Below, one piece after another: positions 21,057 through 33,313 of a DNA stretch of 64,000 bases; the first letter of the stretch is position 1; every line of letters begins with the position of its first letter. The DNA is from Clarkia xantiana subsp. parviflora (taxonomy: Eukaryota > Streptophyta > Magnoliopsida > Myrtales > Onagraceae), in assembly GCA_036873135.1 (NCBI GenBank), contig JAPTYO010000027.1, forward strand, positions 2,065,195 to 2,129,194, written 5' to 3'. The notes beneath the pieces were generated by a model that did not search any database, was not told the origin of the DNA, and worked only from the letters and a program-made list of their open reading frames with translations. Made by a program: the position numbers and the translations under genes.

Positions 21057-23065
21057 ATGGCTTCTTCACTTCCCCCAGGTAGGTTTTCTGGTTTCGTTCC
21101 TTCTTTTCTCAAACCCCATAAGGTGAGTAAATTTTCAGGCGCCGCTTTTATGAAAGCGGTGAAGCTGGCCAATCTTAGTGATGATGAGAGGCCTCGATAT
21201 GGCGGTCCTGCTGGTGAAGCTTATCAGCCTCTTCCCGGAGAAGTCCCGTATTCGTTGGTCAGATCGAAGCGGGACTTAGATTTCCCTTCTGTTATGAATT
21301 GGAGGAGCTTTGTAAACATTATGGGGTGCATCCTTGTCAATTTACTGCCAACGCCATCCGTTTTTGGGTGGGTTTTCGTTGTCTATGCGACGTTTATGGT
21401 TGGAAGTGTAGTCTTCAAGTTTTTAGATGCTTCTTTCAAATGATGGGCAACCCACAATCAATCGTCAGTTTCAAGAGTTAATGGCCTCCAGAAGATGATC
21501 AGTTTTCCTGGAGATCGGTTGGGAAGTTGGTGACGGGATTAAAATCCCTCAATTCCAACTGGAAAGATTATTATTTCTTGTCGAGAGGGCGTCTCGTGGC
21601 CTCTCAATACTTCTATTGGGGGTGACGGTGTCCCTTCTCTGTATGTTTGACTCCGGAGGAACTTGCCACTATTGGCAAAATTAATGTGTTGGTCACTCAG
21701 AAAGACTTCGAGCCTTGGCATTCCATCAATGATACCACATAAGAGGCTCTTTTTCAGGCGGGGATACGTCCTTGTGTAGACGAGGTCCCAATTAGCTTGG
21801 TAATTTTTATTTTTTCCATAGTTACATTTTGAAAGTTCTTTTTCTTTCTGTAGGTATCTTTACGAAGCTTTTTTGTGATCAGGCGGCGACAGGGGTCACG
21901 ATACACTCTGATTCCCCCAGAACTGATGTTACTGGGGAGGTTCCTCCTTCAGGCGAGCTGTCTGCCGCCGGTGAGGTTCCTGCTCTTGGCGAGTCGTCTG
22001 CTGTTGACGAGGCTCCCACCATTGATGCTTCAGTGGTGGCAAAGACTCCCAAGACCCGAACCAAGAGGAAAGCCAAACATAACCCTTCCTCGAAGAAGGA
22101 TGATATCGACTCTCCTAAGAGAGTTAAGGTGATTATTTCTACTCCACTAACAACGGTTCTTGAGACGGGTGCGTCTATTGCATCCGATGTTCTTCCTGAC
22201 TCTTTGTCTGTCTCTGAAGGTATGGAAACTTGTCGACCTTGCTTCTCTTCTTTTGAGATAATTTTTCTTATACTCTCCGGTTTTATTTCTTTAATAGGGG
22301 TTGATCGAAAGGCAAGGGTATCGCCGTCCCACATGCCCCTAAGGCCATGACAGGCCTGAAATTCGAGGGTCCTCCTTTTAATTGGAGGATGCTTCATTAT
22401 GCCCCCGAGGGTTCGGCTGGGGAAGGCGACTGGAATCCCTTCGCTTCTTTGAAGGGGAATCAGCTGAAAGAGGGCCATTCTCAATCTAACCGGAATTTGG
22501 CGTTGCATCTGCTTAACGCTTCAGTCCCCCCACAGGATCGTCCTCGTTTGTCGACCCAGACCGAAGAGGTTGATGAGGCTGTTCGCATGCTTCTGCATCG
22601 ACAGTCTAAGGTAAAGAGACACGCCTTCTTGAATATTTTTCTGAATCTTTGACCGCTGATCTCCTTGTTTTCGTTCCTCAGGCCTCTCGAGACTTCCTCC
22701 AGGTTTCTGGTTTACTCGTCGACCTGAATGAGGAGTTGTCTTATCTTAGGGAGAAGTTGGCTCTTCGTGAGGCTGCTGAAGAAGAGGAGAAAGGGCGCCA
22801 TCAATTGGAGGTGGCTCAATTTAAAGAGGATGTGCTTCATTTGAACACGACCCTTGCCACAACCGATGAAACTCTCTCTAATTGCCAAGAGACCTTGAGG
22901 ATTTCGCTGATTATCAATGCAGAGTATAGCAGTGTTCGGCGGATATTGACTGCAGTCCTGGAGAATCTTCGTTCCGAAGTGGCTTCTACTGAACATGAGA
23001 TTAGTGTTTTGAAGATCCAAGTCGAGGAAGGGGAAGCAGATTCATCACGCGCTGTCGCTTTATAA
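21057..23065 (+). pseudogene. Tat-B antisense extra gene (Transposase_28-like), broken
   Basis: Same gene as in Tat-C, on the strand opposite to the protease fragment. Start MASSLPPGRF at 21057. There is a frameshift near 21290 between PSVMNW and MEELCKHYGVHPCQFTANAI, then a stop in YFYWG, so it is not functional. The conserved YYFLSRGR and LFQAGI segments match Tat-C YFFIKDAG and LLAAGI. Intron-like gaps with GT and AG ends occur at about 21800, 22222 and 22611. The last exon (22683-23065) is a heptad-rich coiled coil beginning DLNEELSYLREKLALREAAE. Function unknown. Confidence 0.65.
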
Positions 23066-23460
23066 AAAGCCAGCCCTGATTTTCAACAAGATGCTGCTTT
23101 TGCCTGTGAAAGCATGCTTCTCTCGACTTTTGGATCGGTGGTCATAATAATAAAGCGATATATCCTGACTTTGATTTCTCAAAAGTGGAGGTGCTCCAGG
23201 AATATCTCCCCGGGAAGGTTAATGCTGAAAAGAGCAAACCCAAGAATAATGCATAAATAGTTTAGTCTTTCTTTTTCCTCTTCTCTTTTGATGTAAACGA
23301 TGTTTATTAATCGAGAAGGGATTTTTAAAACAATTTATTTGTTCGTATCTTTGATTTTTTCCCGCTTTTCGTTGTTCTTCCTTAATATCAAGCAGTATCA
23401 CCTAACATTGATTTTATTATAAGGATAGTCGATTCCGAGAGACGCTTTGCTCTTGATATC

Positions 23461-24210
23461 TAACCTCTTTTGAGTTGTCGACCAATCTGAGTGATTTAGA
23501 AGATATCATATTTTTGATGGTCGACAATCAATTCGGAAAAGGTTTATCTTCTATACCTAACCTCTTTCGAGTTGTCGATCAATCTGAGTGATTTAGTAGA
23601 TATCAGATTTTTTATGCTAGACAATCGATTCAGAAAAGTTTTATCTTCAATACCTAACCTCTTTCGAGTTTTCGACCTATCCGAGTGATTTAGTAGATAT
23701 CATATTTTTGATGGTCGACAATCGAAAAGGTTTATCTTCAATACCTAACCTCTTTCGAGTTGTCGACCAATCTGAGTGATTTAGAAGATATCAGATTTTT
23801 TATGGTCGACAATCGATTCGGAAAAGGTTTATCTTCAATACCTAACCTCTTTCGAGTTGTCAACCAATCTGAGTGATTTAGTAGCTATCAGATTTTTTGT
23901 GGTCAAAAATCGATTCGGAAAAGGTTAATTTTCAATACCTAACCTCTTTTGAGTTGTCGACCAATCTGAGTGATTTAGATGATATCAGATTTTTTATGGT
24001 CGACAATCGATTCGGAAAATGTTTATCTTCAATTCCTAACCTCTTTCGAGTTGTCTACCAATCTGAGTGATTTAGTAGATAACAGATTTTTTATTGCCGA
24101 CAATCGATTCGGAAAAGGTTTATCTTCAGCGTCCATCTTCTTCTTGAGTTGTCGACCAATCCGAGTGATTTAGTTGATATCATACTTTTGATGGTCGACA
24201 ATCGATTGTT
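23461..24210. repeat. Tat-B hairpin array, about eight 97 bp units
   Basis: Head-to-tail units beginning TAACCTCTTTCGAGTTG at 23461, 23558, 23655, 23745, 23843, 23940 and 24037, plus a diverged eighth. Each unit is a nested inverted repeat: outer arms TTGTCGACC/GGTCGACAA, inner arms AATCTGA/TCAGATT, loop GTGATTTAGTAGATA. Confidence 0.85.
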
Positions 24211-24416
24211 TTCTGGATGCTGATGCCTTGGCTGATAGTAGACTCAGATGTTTGTGTGAAAATGAACCTTAGTAGGCTATATTTATTCATCTTTCCTGAG
24301 TCTTACATCAAAACAAAAGTCGAAACATTAGCCTTAAAATAATATAACTGTATTTAATTTGGCGTTGTTTCTATGACTTCTCTTTGGTTTCGTCGTCGCA
24401 TCGAGCTGACGTAGCA

Positions 24417-24990
24417 TCATCGGGACGTAACGTGATCTCCTCTCACCTCTCCTGTCCCGTGTGGTGTTGAAAAATTCATAACTTGATGAGCTGTTGACGA
24501 GATTATTAGATGAGGGATGAGAGTAGTCCTTCCGATGATAGCATTATACGTAGAGGCAGCCTCGACGACAACGAAAAGTATGTCTATCTTCAGGAATTTC
24601 TTCCATTTTCCAAATATTATGGGTAATTTGACTGCTCCCATCGGGTATGTGGCTTTTTCGGCAAAGTTAATAAGTGGGAAGTCGACTTTCTTTAGGTATT
24701 TTTTAGCAAGCCCTAAGCTTAGAAAGGCTTCATAAAAAAGGATGTCCGGTGAGCTTCCACTATCGATGAGGATTCTCTTGACTTCGTATTCTGCCAAGGT
24801 GGTAGTGATTACTAAGGCGTCATCATGTGGTTGAGTTACCATCATGAGGTTATCCATCATGAAGCTTATGATCACAGGATCACTTCTTGATGCATTTTTC
24901 CATTTTCTTCTTTTGGGATCTGAGTGGCATATATCTCTCTAGCCGCACTGGTCTCGCCTCCCGACGCAAATCCCCCTGTTTATTGTTCCT
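24417..24990 (-). pseudogene. Tat-B protease fragment
   Basis: The minus-strand frame 24417-24875 reads QPHDDALVITTTLAEYEVKR then LIDSGSSPDILFYEAF with the catalytic Asp. YNAIIGRTTLIPHLIISSTA and GTGEVRGDHVTSR follow, the standard C-terminal blocks of Tat proteases. Just upstream (to about 25010) the linker GGFASGGETSAAREIYATQI is readable. No RT follows; the array begins about 200 bp downstream. Confidence 0.85.
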
Positions 24991-25016
24991 CTTCGGGTGT
25001 TGACGAGATTATCGTG

Positions 25017-26760
25017 TCAGAGTATACCTTTACAGGCTTACTCCTGTCCTTGATGCCAAGCAATACAGTTAAGAGCCTTCTAAGCCAGATTGCTTCTTGT
25101 GCATTCTTAGAGAGGGCCACGATTTCGGATTCCATCGTAGACAGCGCGACACAGGATTGCTTCTTGCTCATCCATGAAATGGTGGCATTAGCAAGGAGAA
25201 ATACTCCTCCTGAGGTGGACTTACGATCATCCGGATCGCCACTGTGGTCGGTGTCAGTGAATCATGTCAATTCTTGTTTCCCACCCTCAAAGCACAGTCG
25301 GCAGTACCTTTCAGGTATTGAATAATTCGTTTCACGGCCTTTATATGTTGATGTCTGGGGTCTGATTGGAATAGTGCTACTAGTCTCACAGCGTAACAGG
25401 GACGAGTGCATTGCATGTCATACATCAAGCTTCCAACCATACTAAGGTATTCTACACTTTTCAACTGTTCACGCTCTGCCAGGTTTTTCGGGCTCTCACG
25501 TTTCGTCAACGCGCACAGAAACACAACTGGCGTATCCACGGGTTTGGTATCTAGGAATCTGGACCTTTTCAACAAATTGTTGATATAGGATTCTTGAGAG
25601 AGACATAGCTTGCGAGAAGCCTGATCCCTAGCAATCTTAATGCCTAGGATGTACGTGGCTTCACCCATGTCCTTCATCTCGTATGCAGATGCCAGCCAGG
25701 GCTTTGATTCGTTCATGTAACTCAATCCGTTTGCGGCAATCAATATGTCATCCACATATAATTTCAGGATGACGTACTTCGACTCAGAGGTCTTATGTAC
25801 AAGCATGGATCCTCGAGAAGATTCATGATTCCGTTTCCAACGATTACCTCGTGGAACCTGCGGTACCATTGCCGAGACGATTGTTTAGGACCATAAATCG
25901 ATCTTTGGATTGTACAAACTTTACGTTCGTTACCATGAGTAAATTTAACCCTCTGGTTGCTCCATATAGATCTCTTCCTCCAGGTTTCCGTGGAGGAATG
26001 TGGTTTTAATATCCATTTGGTGCAGCTCTAAATTGAGGCTTGCAACCAAAGCCAAAATGGTCCGGACTGTGGTGTAACGCACAGTCGGTGAGTATGTTTC
26101 ATCAAAGTCCACTTCGTGAAGTTGAGTATATCCTTTCGCAACGAGTCGAGCTTTGTACCGCTCGACGGTTCCATTAGCAGTGAGTTTTAGTTTCAGAACC
26201 CACTTTGCCCTTATTGCTCTGCGGTTAGCAGGCAAATCAACTAAAGACCACACCGAATTAGCTTTCATAGAGGCGATCTCATCCTCCATTGCTTCCCTCC
26301 ATTCTTTCGCTTGAGGTCCATCCATAACTTGCTTAACCGTTATCGGTTCATCAACCGAAGTCAGAGTGAATTATTCACCTCTTTCGATGGGGTACTTCTT
26401 AGGAGAAGTTCGTTGCCTTTGACTACGTCTAGGCTCGTTGGTTCCATCTTGAACTATCCCACTAGGAATAATGCTCGTTATCGGGGCAATACTCCCACTG
26501 GGAACAAAAGCGTTACTTGAACCTTCATTAACAACTTTTTCTTGGACGACCTCTTGGTCTCGTGATTCGACCTCCGATATGAATTCCAGGGTCACTAGGA
26601 TTAGGAACCAAGTTGGTAGTACCAGTCCCACTGTTACCAGTAGGTAGTTGAGGTATTGTTGGATTTTCATCCATCGGTTCAGGAATGTGATTACCAGGTT
26701 CGACTTGATTCGCACCTGCAGCAACAATGATCTGAGTGGTTGGATTGACTCCTCCAACTG
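25017..26760 (-). pseudogene. pol: Copia-B RT, RNase H and integrase-RT linker
   Basis: Three minus-strand frames. 25945-26325 has AMEDEIASMKANSVWSLVDLP, KARLVAKGYTQLHEVDFDETYSP and LHQMDIKTTFLHGNLEEEIYMEQPEG. 25267-25869 has LYVDDILIAAN (catalytic YVDD), DMGEATYILGIKIARD and LSQESYINNLLKR. 24980-25171 has RNase H STMESEIVALS...QEAIWLRRLL. The linker RRSQRQRTSPKKYPIERGE is at about 26380-26440. Frameshifts separate the pieces. RNase H ends at VYSD, where Tat-B begins. By sequence it looks like a Tork/Angela-type copia, but I am not certain. Confidence 0.85.
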
Positions 26761-28140
26761 GATTTATTATGAAAATGTCTCCATTCTCATTTACCAAGTT
26801 GTTCACTTGCGTTGTTGCCTCAAATCTCCCACTCGAAGTAAGTGGGACCTGATCGTTATCATTGTGCTCTAGTTCAATCAACACATCGTTCGTTTTGATG
26901 TTACAAAGCAATGGAAGATTCGTCCTCAAGGAATGTAACGTCTCATGTTCCACCACGCCACCAATCTCCCGAGCTACCACACACATGTATGCTGTAGAGT
27001 TACTTTTCACTACTCTAGGTTCCTACTTTGCTTTCGTAGTTGGTACAATGTGTGTTTGTTTTGCAATCGGAATGTTGCATTATGGTAAGATCCGTCTCAT
27101 TACCATTTAATAGCTCACATAGTGTTGTGATAACCGATATTGTAGGAACAAAGCCCTTCATGAGTGAAAGTCAATATCACATCATCCTAGAAGGTTAACT
27201 TTGAAGATGCATGCTAAGTCCTCGAAGTGCATGTTTTGAAATAATGCTCCGCCAATCTTTATCGTCAGAGGCGTATAGCTGGATAGTCGTTTTTAGACAT
27301 ATCCTTTTTTTTTTCATTGAGTACTCAATATCAGAGGTTTCGTCCACCTTTGAATTGTGCATTAGGTTTTCACCTTGTGCAACCTTTATGAGTTTGTGGT
27401 AGCTTTTGATGCATACTTCTTCTCGTTTTATGAGGAATCAATGAGTAAAACCCAAAATGGGTCTAATATGCAAGTGAAAATTTATATCAAGCATTAAATC
27501 AAAAACACACTTCGTATTAAATTTTTACTTTGAATCGATGTGTTCCATCTATTGAGGAACTATGCGCTTGTCGCGCGTATCACCAGATTTTACCCGTGGT
27601 GAAATCATTTTATTTCCAAAATTTCATTTAATCGGTCCGCACATGTTAATCATTACGATTTATTTATTTCATGGAGTACAAACAAATAAGGAATATTTAA
27701 ATCTATCGCTCTCAGATTAGCAATGTGTTGAACAGTAACTATAGGATCAAGCAGCTCGAGGTGATTGATAATAGGAATAATCAGTACTCAATTCAAGCAT
27801 TCTTACATGCCCAAAATAAAAGGTTCCAACTATCCACAAGGAAACCTAAATCCAAGAGTATTCATAACTGAAAGGAAAAAAAAAAATAGAAAAGTTCAAG
27901 TAAGAAAGGATGGTTTCTATATCTAATCCTTATTTATTCATGAGTATCCTCTCCTCATTTACGATCCTTCCTCTTCTTGGTTCTGTAATTCAAAAAGAGG
28001 AAATTGAATTACTCTCGAAAAAGTAGGAATTTGATGAGAATCTATGACTTTTATCATTAATTCTCGGAACATACCTTAGGAAGATTGGTACAGGGAGCTG
28101 CCAGGTGGCCTTTCATGTCGCACCTGAAACACGTTTGAGA
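26761..28140 (-). pseudogene. Copia-B degenerate upstream region with gag zinc knuckle
   Basis: Integrase and protease cannot be read here, and the space (1.4 kb) is too short to hold them, so a deletion is likely. At about 28090-28135 the minus strand reads CFRCDMKGHLAAPC, a CX2CX4HX4C gag knuckle, marking the gag end of Copia-B. The sequence then abuts the inverted LTR of Copia-C. Confidence 0.6.
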
Positions 28141-28143
28141 TTC

Positions 28144-28740
28144 TATTAGCATATGGTGATTGGGTGCCGTAAATGGAAGCCCATTAATATGTATATGTTA
28201 CCGGAGACATATGGGTAAATGTCACATTAGGGAAATTGAGCTAGACCCAAATACCAATTGACATGAGAGGCCCAAAATTGGCCTCCCTTATACACTAGGC
28301 CGGCCGAAACTAGTGAGTGGGAAAAGTGGGCTTTTGTCCACTTTGCTCCTCCTATAAATCGGGAGTGTTAGGGGTTTTATTAGGGTAATTCATAAATCCT
28401 CATTTGTGGTAATTTGAGAGAAAAACATCCTCCCTAACACATACTAGTTTCGGCCGAACCTAAACTTCACCAAGTGTGTGCCAATTTGCATTGAGCAAAC
28501 ACTCCGGAGATCTGTCCCTGCCAAGAATCGATCAGAGGTTTTGCTGTGGAAACTATACCGCGTAGGACTTCTTTAACAAAAGCCTCTACGAGTTCCGTCC
28601 GGTCGATCGAGAACTCCCTCAGCAAGATCTTGGGACTACGGAAAGCGATTAAGGTATGTGCACATCTTCCGCTGCGTAATTGAGATTATTAGCATGTACT
28701 GTATTTGAGTTTTCGTAGTATTTAGCCCCGTAATCCAACA
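28144..28740 (+). repeat. Copia-C 5' LTR
   Basis: Homologous to the Copia-B LTR in the opposite orientation over its whole length (for example the AGGCCCAAAATTGG and GAGAACTCCC blocks). It ends AATCCAACA directly before a primer site. A TATA-like CCTATAAATCGG lies near 28352. The left edge (TATTAGC against TGTAAGC in Copia-B) is mutated. Confidence 0.75.
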
Positions 28741-29399
28741 GTGGTATTAGAGCCCGTGTTAGGAGTTCATGATTTTGATAAGTTGATATTCTTGATTTTA
28801 AGATGTGGGCTGAATTTTAAGTAGTGAAAATTTAAAATTTCCGATTTTTTATAATTCTTAGTGCCGAAAATTTCATGATGTTCTTAGTAAAATTTGATGT
28901 TCATGATCTTCAAGAAAAAACGTGACTTTTATAAAAAATTAAACATTGGATTGTAGATCTTAGTAAAATTTGATCTTGAAATTTGACCATTTATTTCTAA
29001 TTAGATCTTTCGGCCGAACCCTAAAGAAAATTAAAAGGTAAATTTTTTAATTTCTTAGGCCCCAAGTTTCACATATTTGGCCGAAATATACATATAATAT
29101 TGTTTACCACATTTTTATTTTTATTAAAGGTAACAATATATCTATAATAGGAAATATATGGATAGATTCACACAATATACAGAAATATATATAACTATCA
29201 ATATATCTAGATAAATTATAGGGATAAAGATATTATTGATAGACTTAGTTGCCTAAAAGATTAAGAAAATATATTATCAGTATATTTGTTTCCCTATTAA
29301 AGATATTGACATTAAATAAATAAATATATATATAGGTTTAGGCCGAAATTTATATATATTGCTGATTGATTTTTTGTCTTATAGATTGAATATTGCCAT

Positions 29400-29401
<2 letters not shown>

Positions 29402-29474
<73 letters not shown>

Positions 29475-29482
29475 CAGCCAAA

Positions 29483-29523
<41 letters not shown>
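29402..29523. repeat. (TA)n microsatellite
   Basis: Nearly pure TA dinucleotides in two blocks separated by about 15 bp. Confidence 0.95.
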
Positions 29524-29526
<3 letters not shown>

Positions 29527-30855
29527 ATATTGGAAATTATTTTACATAACTAATATTTCTTGCTAAGTTAAAATTTTAGTGGATTTTAAAACCCTACTTA
29601 GCCCACAAGAAATGTTTCGGCCGAACCCCACGGGTTTAATGGGCCAGTCCAATTTGCATAACCGGAACGGATTAAACGAATCCGGGTTTTCTTGATCGGT
29701 TCGACTTTGTCGGGTCGGACCGGAGTAATTATGTGGATCTAACCGAATCGGTTTTGAGTGTTGAACCGAACCGAAAACCTATTTTATTGAACCGGTTCAG
29801 ACCGAACCATATTGTAAAATAAAATCGGCCCGAACCCGAACCGAATTTATGGAATCGAACCGCGAAATTGATTGAACCGAACTAGTTTTTTTAAAATTGA
29901 GTTCAATTCAATTAATAAAATGAGATGCTCAAATTTTAAAATCCAAATGTTTTCGAACTTTAAAATATTCTACACAGTGCTCGAAGGTTTAAAAATTTCA
30001 CGTTTCAATTAAACCTAAATTCCTAGTTTTGATTATGGGGATGGATCTCGGAAATGCATGACTTTGGGACTGGATTAATTAGAGGTGTGAATTGCAATTG
30101 TTTACTTTTCGTTACATATATTTATTAGAACTGTCATCTTGACTATGTGAAGCTAGCTGGGAATTGCATGTTGGGGGCAGAGCCCTGGTTAAATATATGG
30201 TTTGCGCACTAGGATAAACATGTTATGATAGTTGCAATTGCCTAAGATTCATGTCTAGAAATTCGCATAATTGACTGTAAGCATGAATTGCAACTCAGCC
30301 CTACTATTTAAAAATTTAAAATTGTTTTAAAAAAAAAACCAGTCGCCAAATATGCATGTTTGATGTGGAAGGTTCATGTATGACACGTATGCTTGAATGT
30401 TGGGGATGTAGCTGCATGTAATAGTTTACTTAGAAAGTAGAATTATGTATATGCTAGCATGAGTTCCTCGGAACATTAGAGGCATGATGCGTATGCATGA
30501 TGTGTTGTTTGGATGATGAACTTGGCTTACTATGATGATTTGCTTGTGAAGTAGAATTGTATATGCATGCGTAAATTCATCGGAATATTTTTCAAAAACA
30601 AAAAGAGACTAGGGAAAGTCAAGATCGGGTATGCTTATTTTGAAATTCCCTTTCCGGTAATTTGTGATCAAAACCGTTTTAAAAGACTGATCTATTGGAT
30701 CGAAGACGACGGTAATGTGAACTCTTTCAGAACCCCCTTCCCTTGGTTTACTGGCGGTCGGATGTTTTAGATGGCTGAGGAATCATTATTTGTCTTATTC
30801 CATCTTAATGTTATTGTCTCCCTGATTGTGCATGATTATCAATGTGTTAGTTTTC

Positions 30856-31467
30856 ATGGCTGGGTCGGTACGCTTCTATGAACCTCGGAATCTGGATGGT
30901 ATGAATTATGATGCATGGAGTGAACATGTGAGAGAACTTCTCATCGCTGAAAATACACACGTGTGTATTGATGCTGAAATGGGAAGGACTTTGGTGGATG
31001 AGAATGATAATCTTAAAACCCGTCAAGGGATGAGAGGCCTTGAGGATCAGAGAGCTTGTAAGGTGATATTGGCAGCCTTAGACAAAGAGGTTGCAGAGGA
31101 CTTCAAGCTCAACTACACTGGTCTTCAGCTTTGGGTTTCCCTCAAGCTCCGCTACGGTAAAGGGAGGGAAACCGAAGCCATAAAAGTTTTGCTAGAGTAT
31201 GTTGCCCTACTTTCTCAAGATGCTGGCGTACAACCCGCGTCGGATCTTCAGGACGAAAGATCAAATTGGAGAAAAGTACTCAATATAGCACAGAGATACC
31301 CGCTATCATGGTTAGCTGACGACAAAGGATTAGGTTACTTAATCGAATCGATTAGGTTTACCATGCTCCTATTCGTCAAAAGCAATCAAAAGGAGCCGAA
31401 AGGTTCCGCTGTGCATCACCGCAAGAGATCGAGGAAATCAGCAGAACATGATCAAATTGGTCCATAA
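30856..31467 (+). CDS. Copia-C gag fragment
   Basis: Starts MAGSVRFYEPRNLDGMNYDAW, with SEHVRELLIAENTHVCID and LQLWVSLKLRYGKG. This is the pattern of the copia gag N-terminal domain (LDGxNYxxW...LLIAE, and the later LW.L segment). After about residue 110 the likeness fades. The end RKRSRKSAEHD is basic, and there is no zinc knuckle, so this is a fragment or a decayed gag. The 204-codon frame is open, but I see no sign that it is a host gene. Confidence 0.5.
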   Translation: MAGSVRFYEPRNLDGMNYDAWSEHVRELLIAENTHVCIDAEMGRTLVDENDNLKTRQGMRGLEDQRACKVILAALDKEVAEDFKLNYTGLQLWVSLKLRYGKGRETEAIKVLLEYVALLSQDAGVQPASDLQDERSNWRKVLNIAQRYPLSWLADDKGLGYLIESIRFTMLLFVKSNQKEPKGSAVHHRKRSRKSAEHDQIGP

Positions 31468-32069
31468 ACGAGATCCGATGCGACAAATACTTTTGATTAG
31501 TGCCGTAATACGTGCGCCTCGTTTGCCACATGTATAAAGCCGTTATACGTTTTATATGACCATCGCCACCTGATGTAATTCATTTGTGAATATTTCTTTC
31601 AGGATCGTCGGTCGAGCTGGCAGCAGTTCTCTTTGTAGCTTTACCTTTATCTATTATAGCTTCGTAGAAGATCTGAAATCAGACCACTGTCGTTATTTCT
31701 CTTATTGTTCGTTTAATGTTTGAATTTTGGTTGATTGAGATTCAGATTTATTGAATAAAGTAGTTTCCGTTCGATTCGAAATGTGATCTACTTATCAAAA
31801 TTAATCGACTCGGTTAAACGGGATCGATCCGAAATGAAGTTAAAACCGAAATATCCAACAAGTGCAATTGGTCTGATCAAACTATATAGACACTCTTCTT
31901 CATCTAATATCATGAATATCGAAATACCGTTAAATCCATCGATTGCGTAGTTCTAAGAGCGAACCGATTTAACTATTTCTTATTTGTTAGTACTCCATTA
32001 TATGATAAATTCCGTAATGATGAACATGTGCGAAACCGATTGGATTAAATTAAATTTTGGAAACGAAAC

Positions 32070-32579
32070 TGTAAACACCTAATTTTGGTACGTGCGACAC
32101 GTATGTAACATGTTAAATTTTTTATGTATAACGCGTTTAAAAAAGGAAATATCTAAATATGGAAGGTCATGGGGTTGCTAAAATAGGTTTAGCTTAAATT
32201 AGGACAGTAGATATGCATTAAATACTATGTAATATTCAGAAAATATATATTATATATTTATGGTAATATTCATATATATATATATATAATTTTCGGAATT
32301 TTAGGTGTATATTGAGGCAAATATTGATTTCCTAATTTTTAGGGCCTAGTTTAGCTATAAATAGGGCCCTTTGTTACATGTAAAAAGACCACAACAATAA
32401 TAATACATCAGGTCTCGAATTTTGTGCAAATCTTTTCTTCTAGTGAAAAAGTTTTTTTTTTTAAATTTATTTATTCCGCAGCAACACCAGCCCACCGGAG
32501 CCTGGCCTCGGCGCCGGTGGCCGCCCCTCTGCTCCTCGGTCCTCCACCTCCGTCAGCCCTGCATCCCCGGTGCCTCACC

Positions 32580-32627
<48 letters not shown>

Positions 32628-33029
32628 TTTCTTCTTCATTCGCCTGGTCTGCTCGGCCGGATTCTGAGCTCGCCGGGATCTCCCCATCGCCATCCTCACC
32701 GGAACTACCACCACGCCTTCCACCAGTGACAGCCAGCCCGCTATATTGCCACCACGCCTCGTCGATCCGGCCTACTCCCGACCACCCCTCTGCTGCCAAG
32801 GTTCTGGTTAGTCACCTTCACCTTCCCGAGCACCGAAAGGGCGTAATTAAAAATTGTTAGAACGGAAACTCGAATTTCTGATCGTAGACCGAATTTGTAC
32901 CTAGGTGTTTAATTCGTTATTCGCTTGGGGTAATTTAGTAGTTAGCCTAATAATTAACTAGTAGCGACTCTTTCAAAATTGCACATCTTTTAAACGTAAT
33001 TCGCCGTAGGTTAGATTTTAGGTCTGATA
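32070..33029 (+). repeat. LARD left LTR (copy A)
   Basis: Starts TGTAAACACC, has TATA box CTATAAATAG near 32357, a GC-rich proline-coding-like block with a CT microsatellite (32580-32623), and the shared tail GGCGAC..., ending just before the primer site. It aligns with 57102-58744, which is about 680 bp longer. Confidence 0.75.
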
Positions 33030-33032
33030 ATT

Positions 33033-33051
33033 TGGCGACTTTGCTAGGGAC
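33033..33051 (+). promoter_or_regulatory. LARD-A primer binding site
   Basis: TGGCGACTTTGCTAGGGAC, starting with TGG as expected for pairing with a tRNA CCA end. The copy B version at 58748-58766 reads TGGCGATTCTGCTGGGGAC. Confidence 0.65.
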
Positions 33052-33313
33052 AATTTAGAGGGTTCGGGCTCATTGTATTCGCTTATTGCCATGTTTTTTT
33101 TAGTTTTCATATTTTATTATCTTCACCATTCTAACTTTGTATTTTTTGTGTGACAGGTAAATATTTTTAGAGTAATTAATTGACATTTTCTTTTTGTGGC
33201 ATTATTTGAATTCACACACCCACTTTAGAATAATCACCAAAACGCCTAAAACCCAGGGCGACTTGGAACCCTGGAGGTTTAGTACGGTATGACCGGAGCG
33301 GCTGGGCCGCCGG

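Larger units (their letters stand above)
19794..25016 (-). mobile_element. Tat-B: truncated Tat-lineage element inside Copia-B
   Basis: In minus-strand order: protease fragment, hairpin array, antisense gene, polypurine tract, 3' LTR, which is the same layout as Tat-A and Tat-C. The 5' LTR, gag, RT and integrase are missing. The protease linker (GGFASGGETSAAREIYA) runs directly into Copia-B RNase H (VYSD) at about 25016, so a deletion removed the 5' part of Tat-B and some of Copia-B. GAGGT precedes the LTR at 19789-19793; its partner is gone. Confidence 0.8.
28741..32069 (+). mobile_element. Copia-C internal region, truncated
   Basis: Starts with TGGTATTAGAGCC (28742-28754), one base from the copia primer site, then about 2 kb of AT-rich leader with a TA microsatellite and an AACCGAACC-rich stretch (29750-29900), then a gag fragment. 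Protease and pol are absent: the LARD LTR begins at 32070. The part 31470-32069 holds no recognisable gene, only an AATAAA at about 31754. Confidence 0.6.

Noticed and set aside
30826..31467. A host gene with a 3' UTR and polyadenylation signal
   Set aside because: The N-terminal 110 residues fit a copia gag, and it lies downstream of a copia LTR and primer site.
32422..32860. Proline-, serine- and leucine-rich open frames
   Set aside because: They run through a GC-rich block and a CT microsatellite of the LARD LTR; three frames are open at once and the partner LTR does not conserve any of them.
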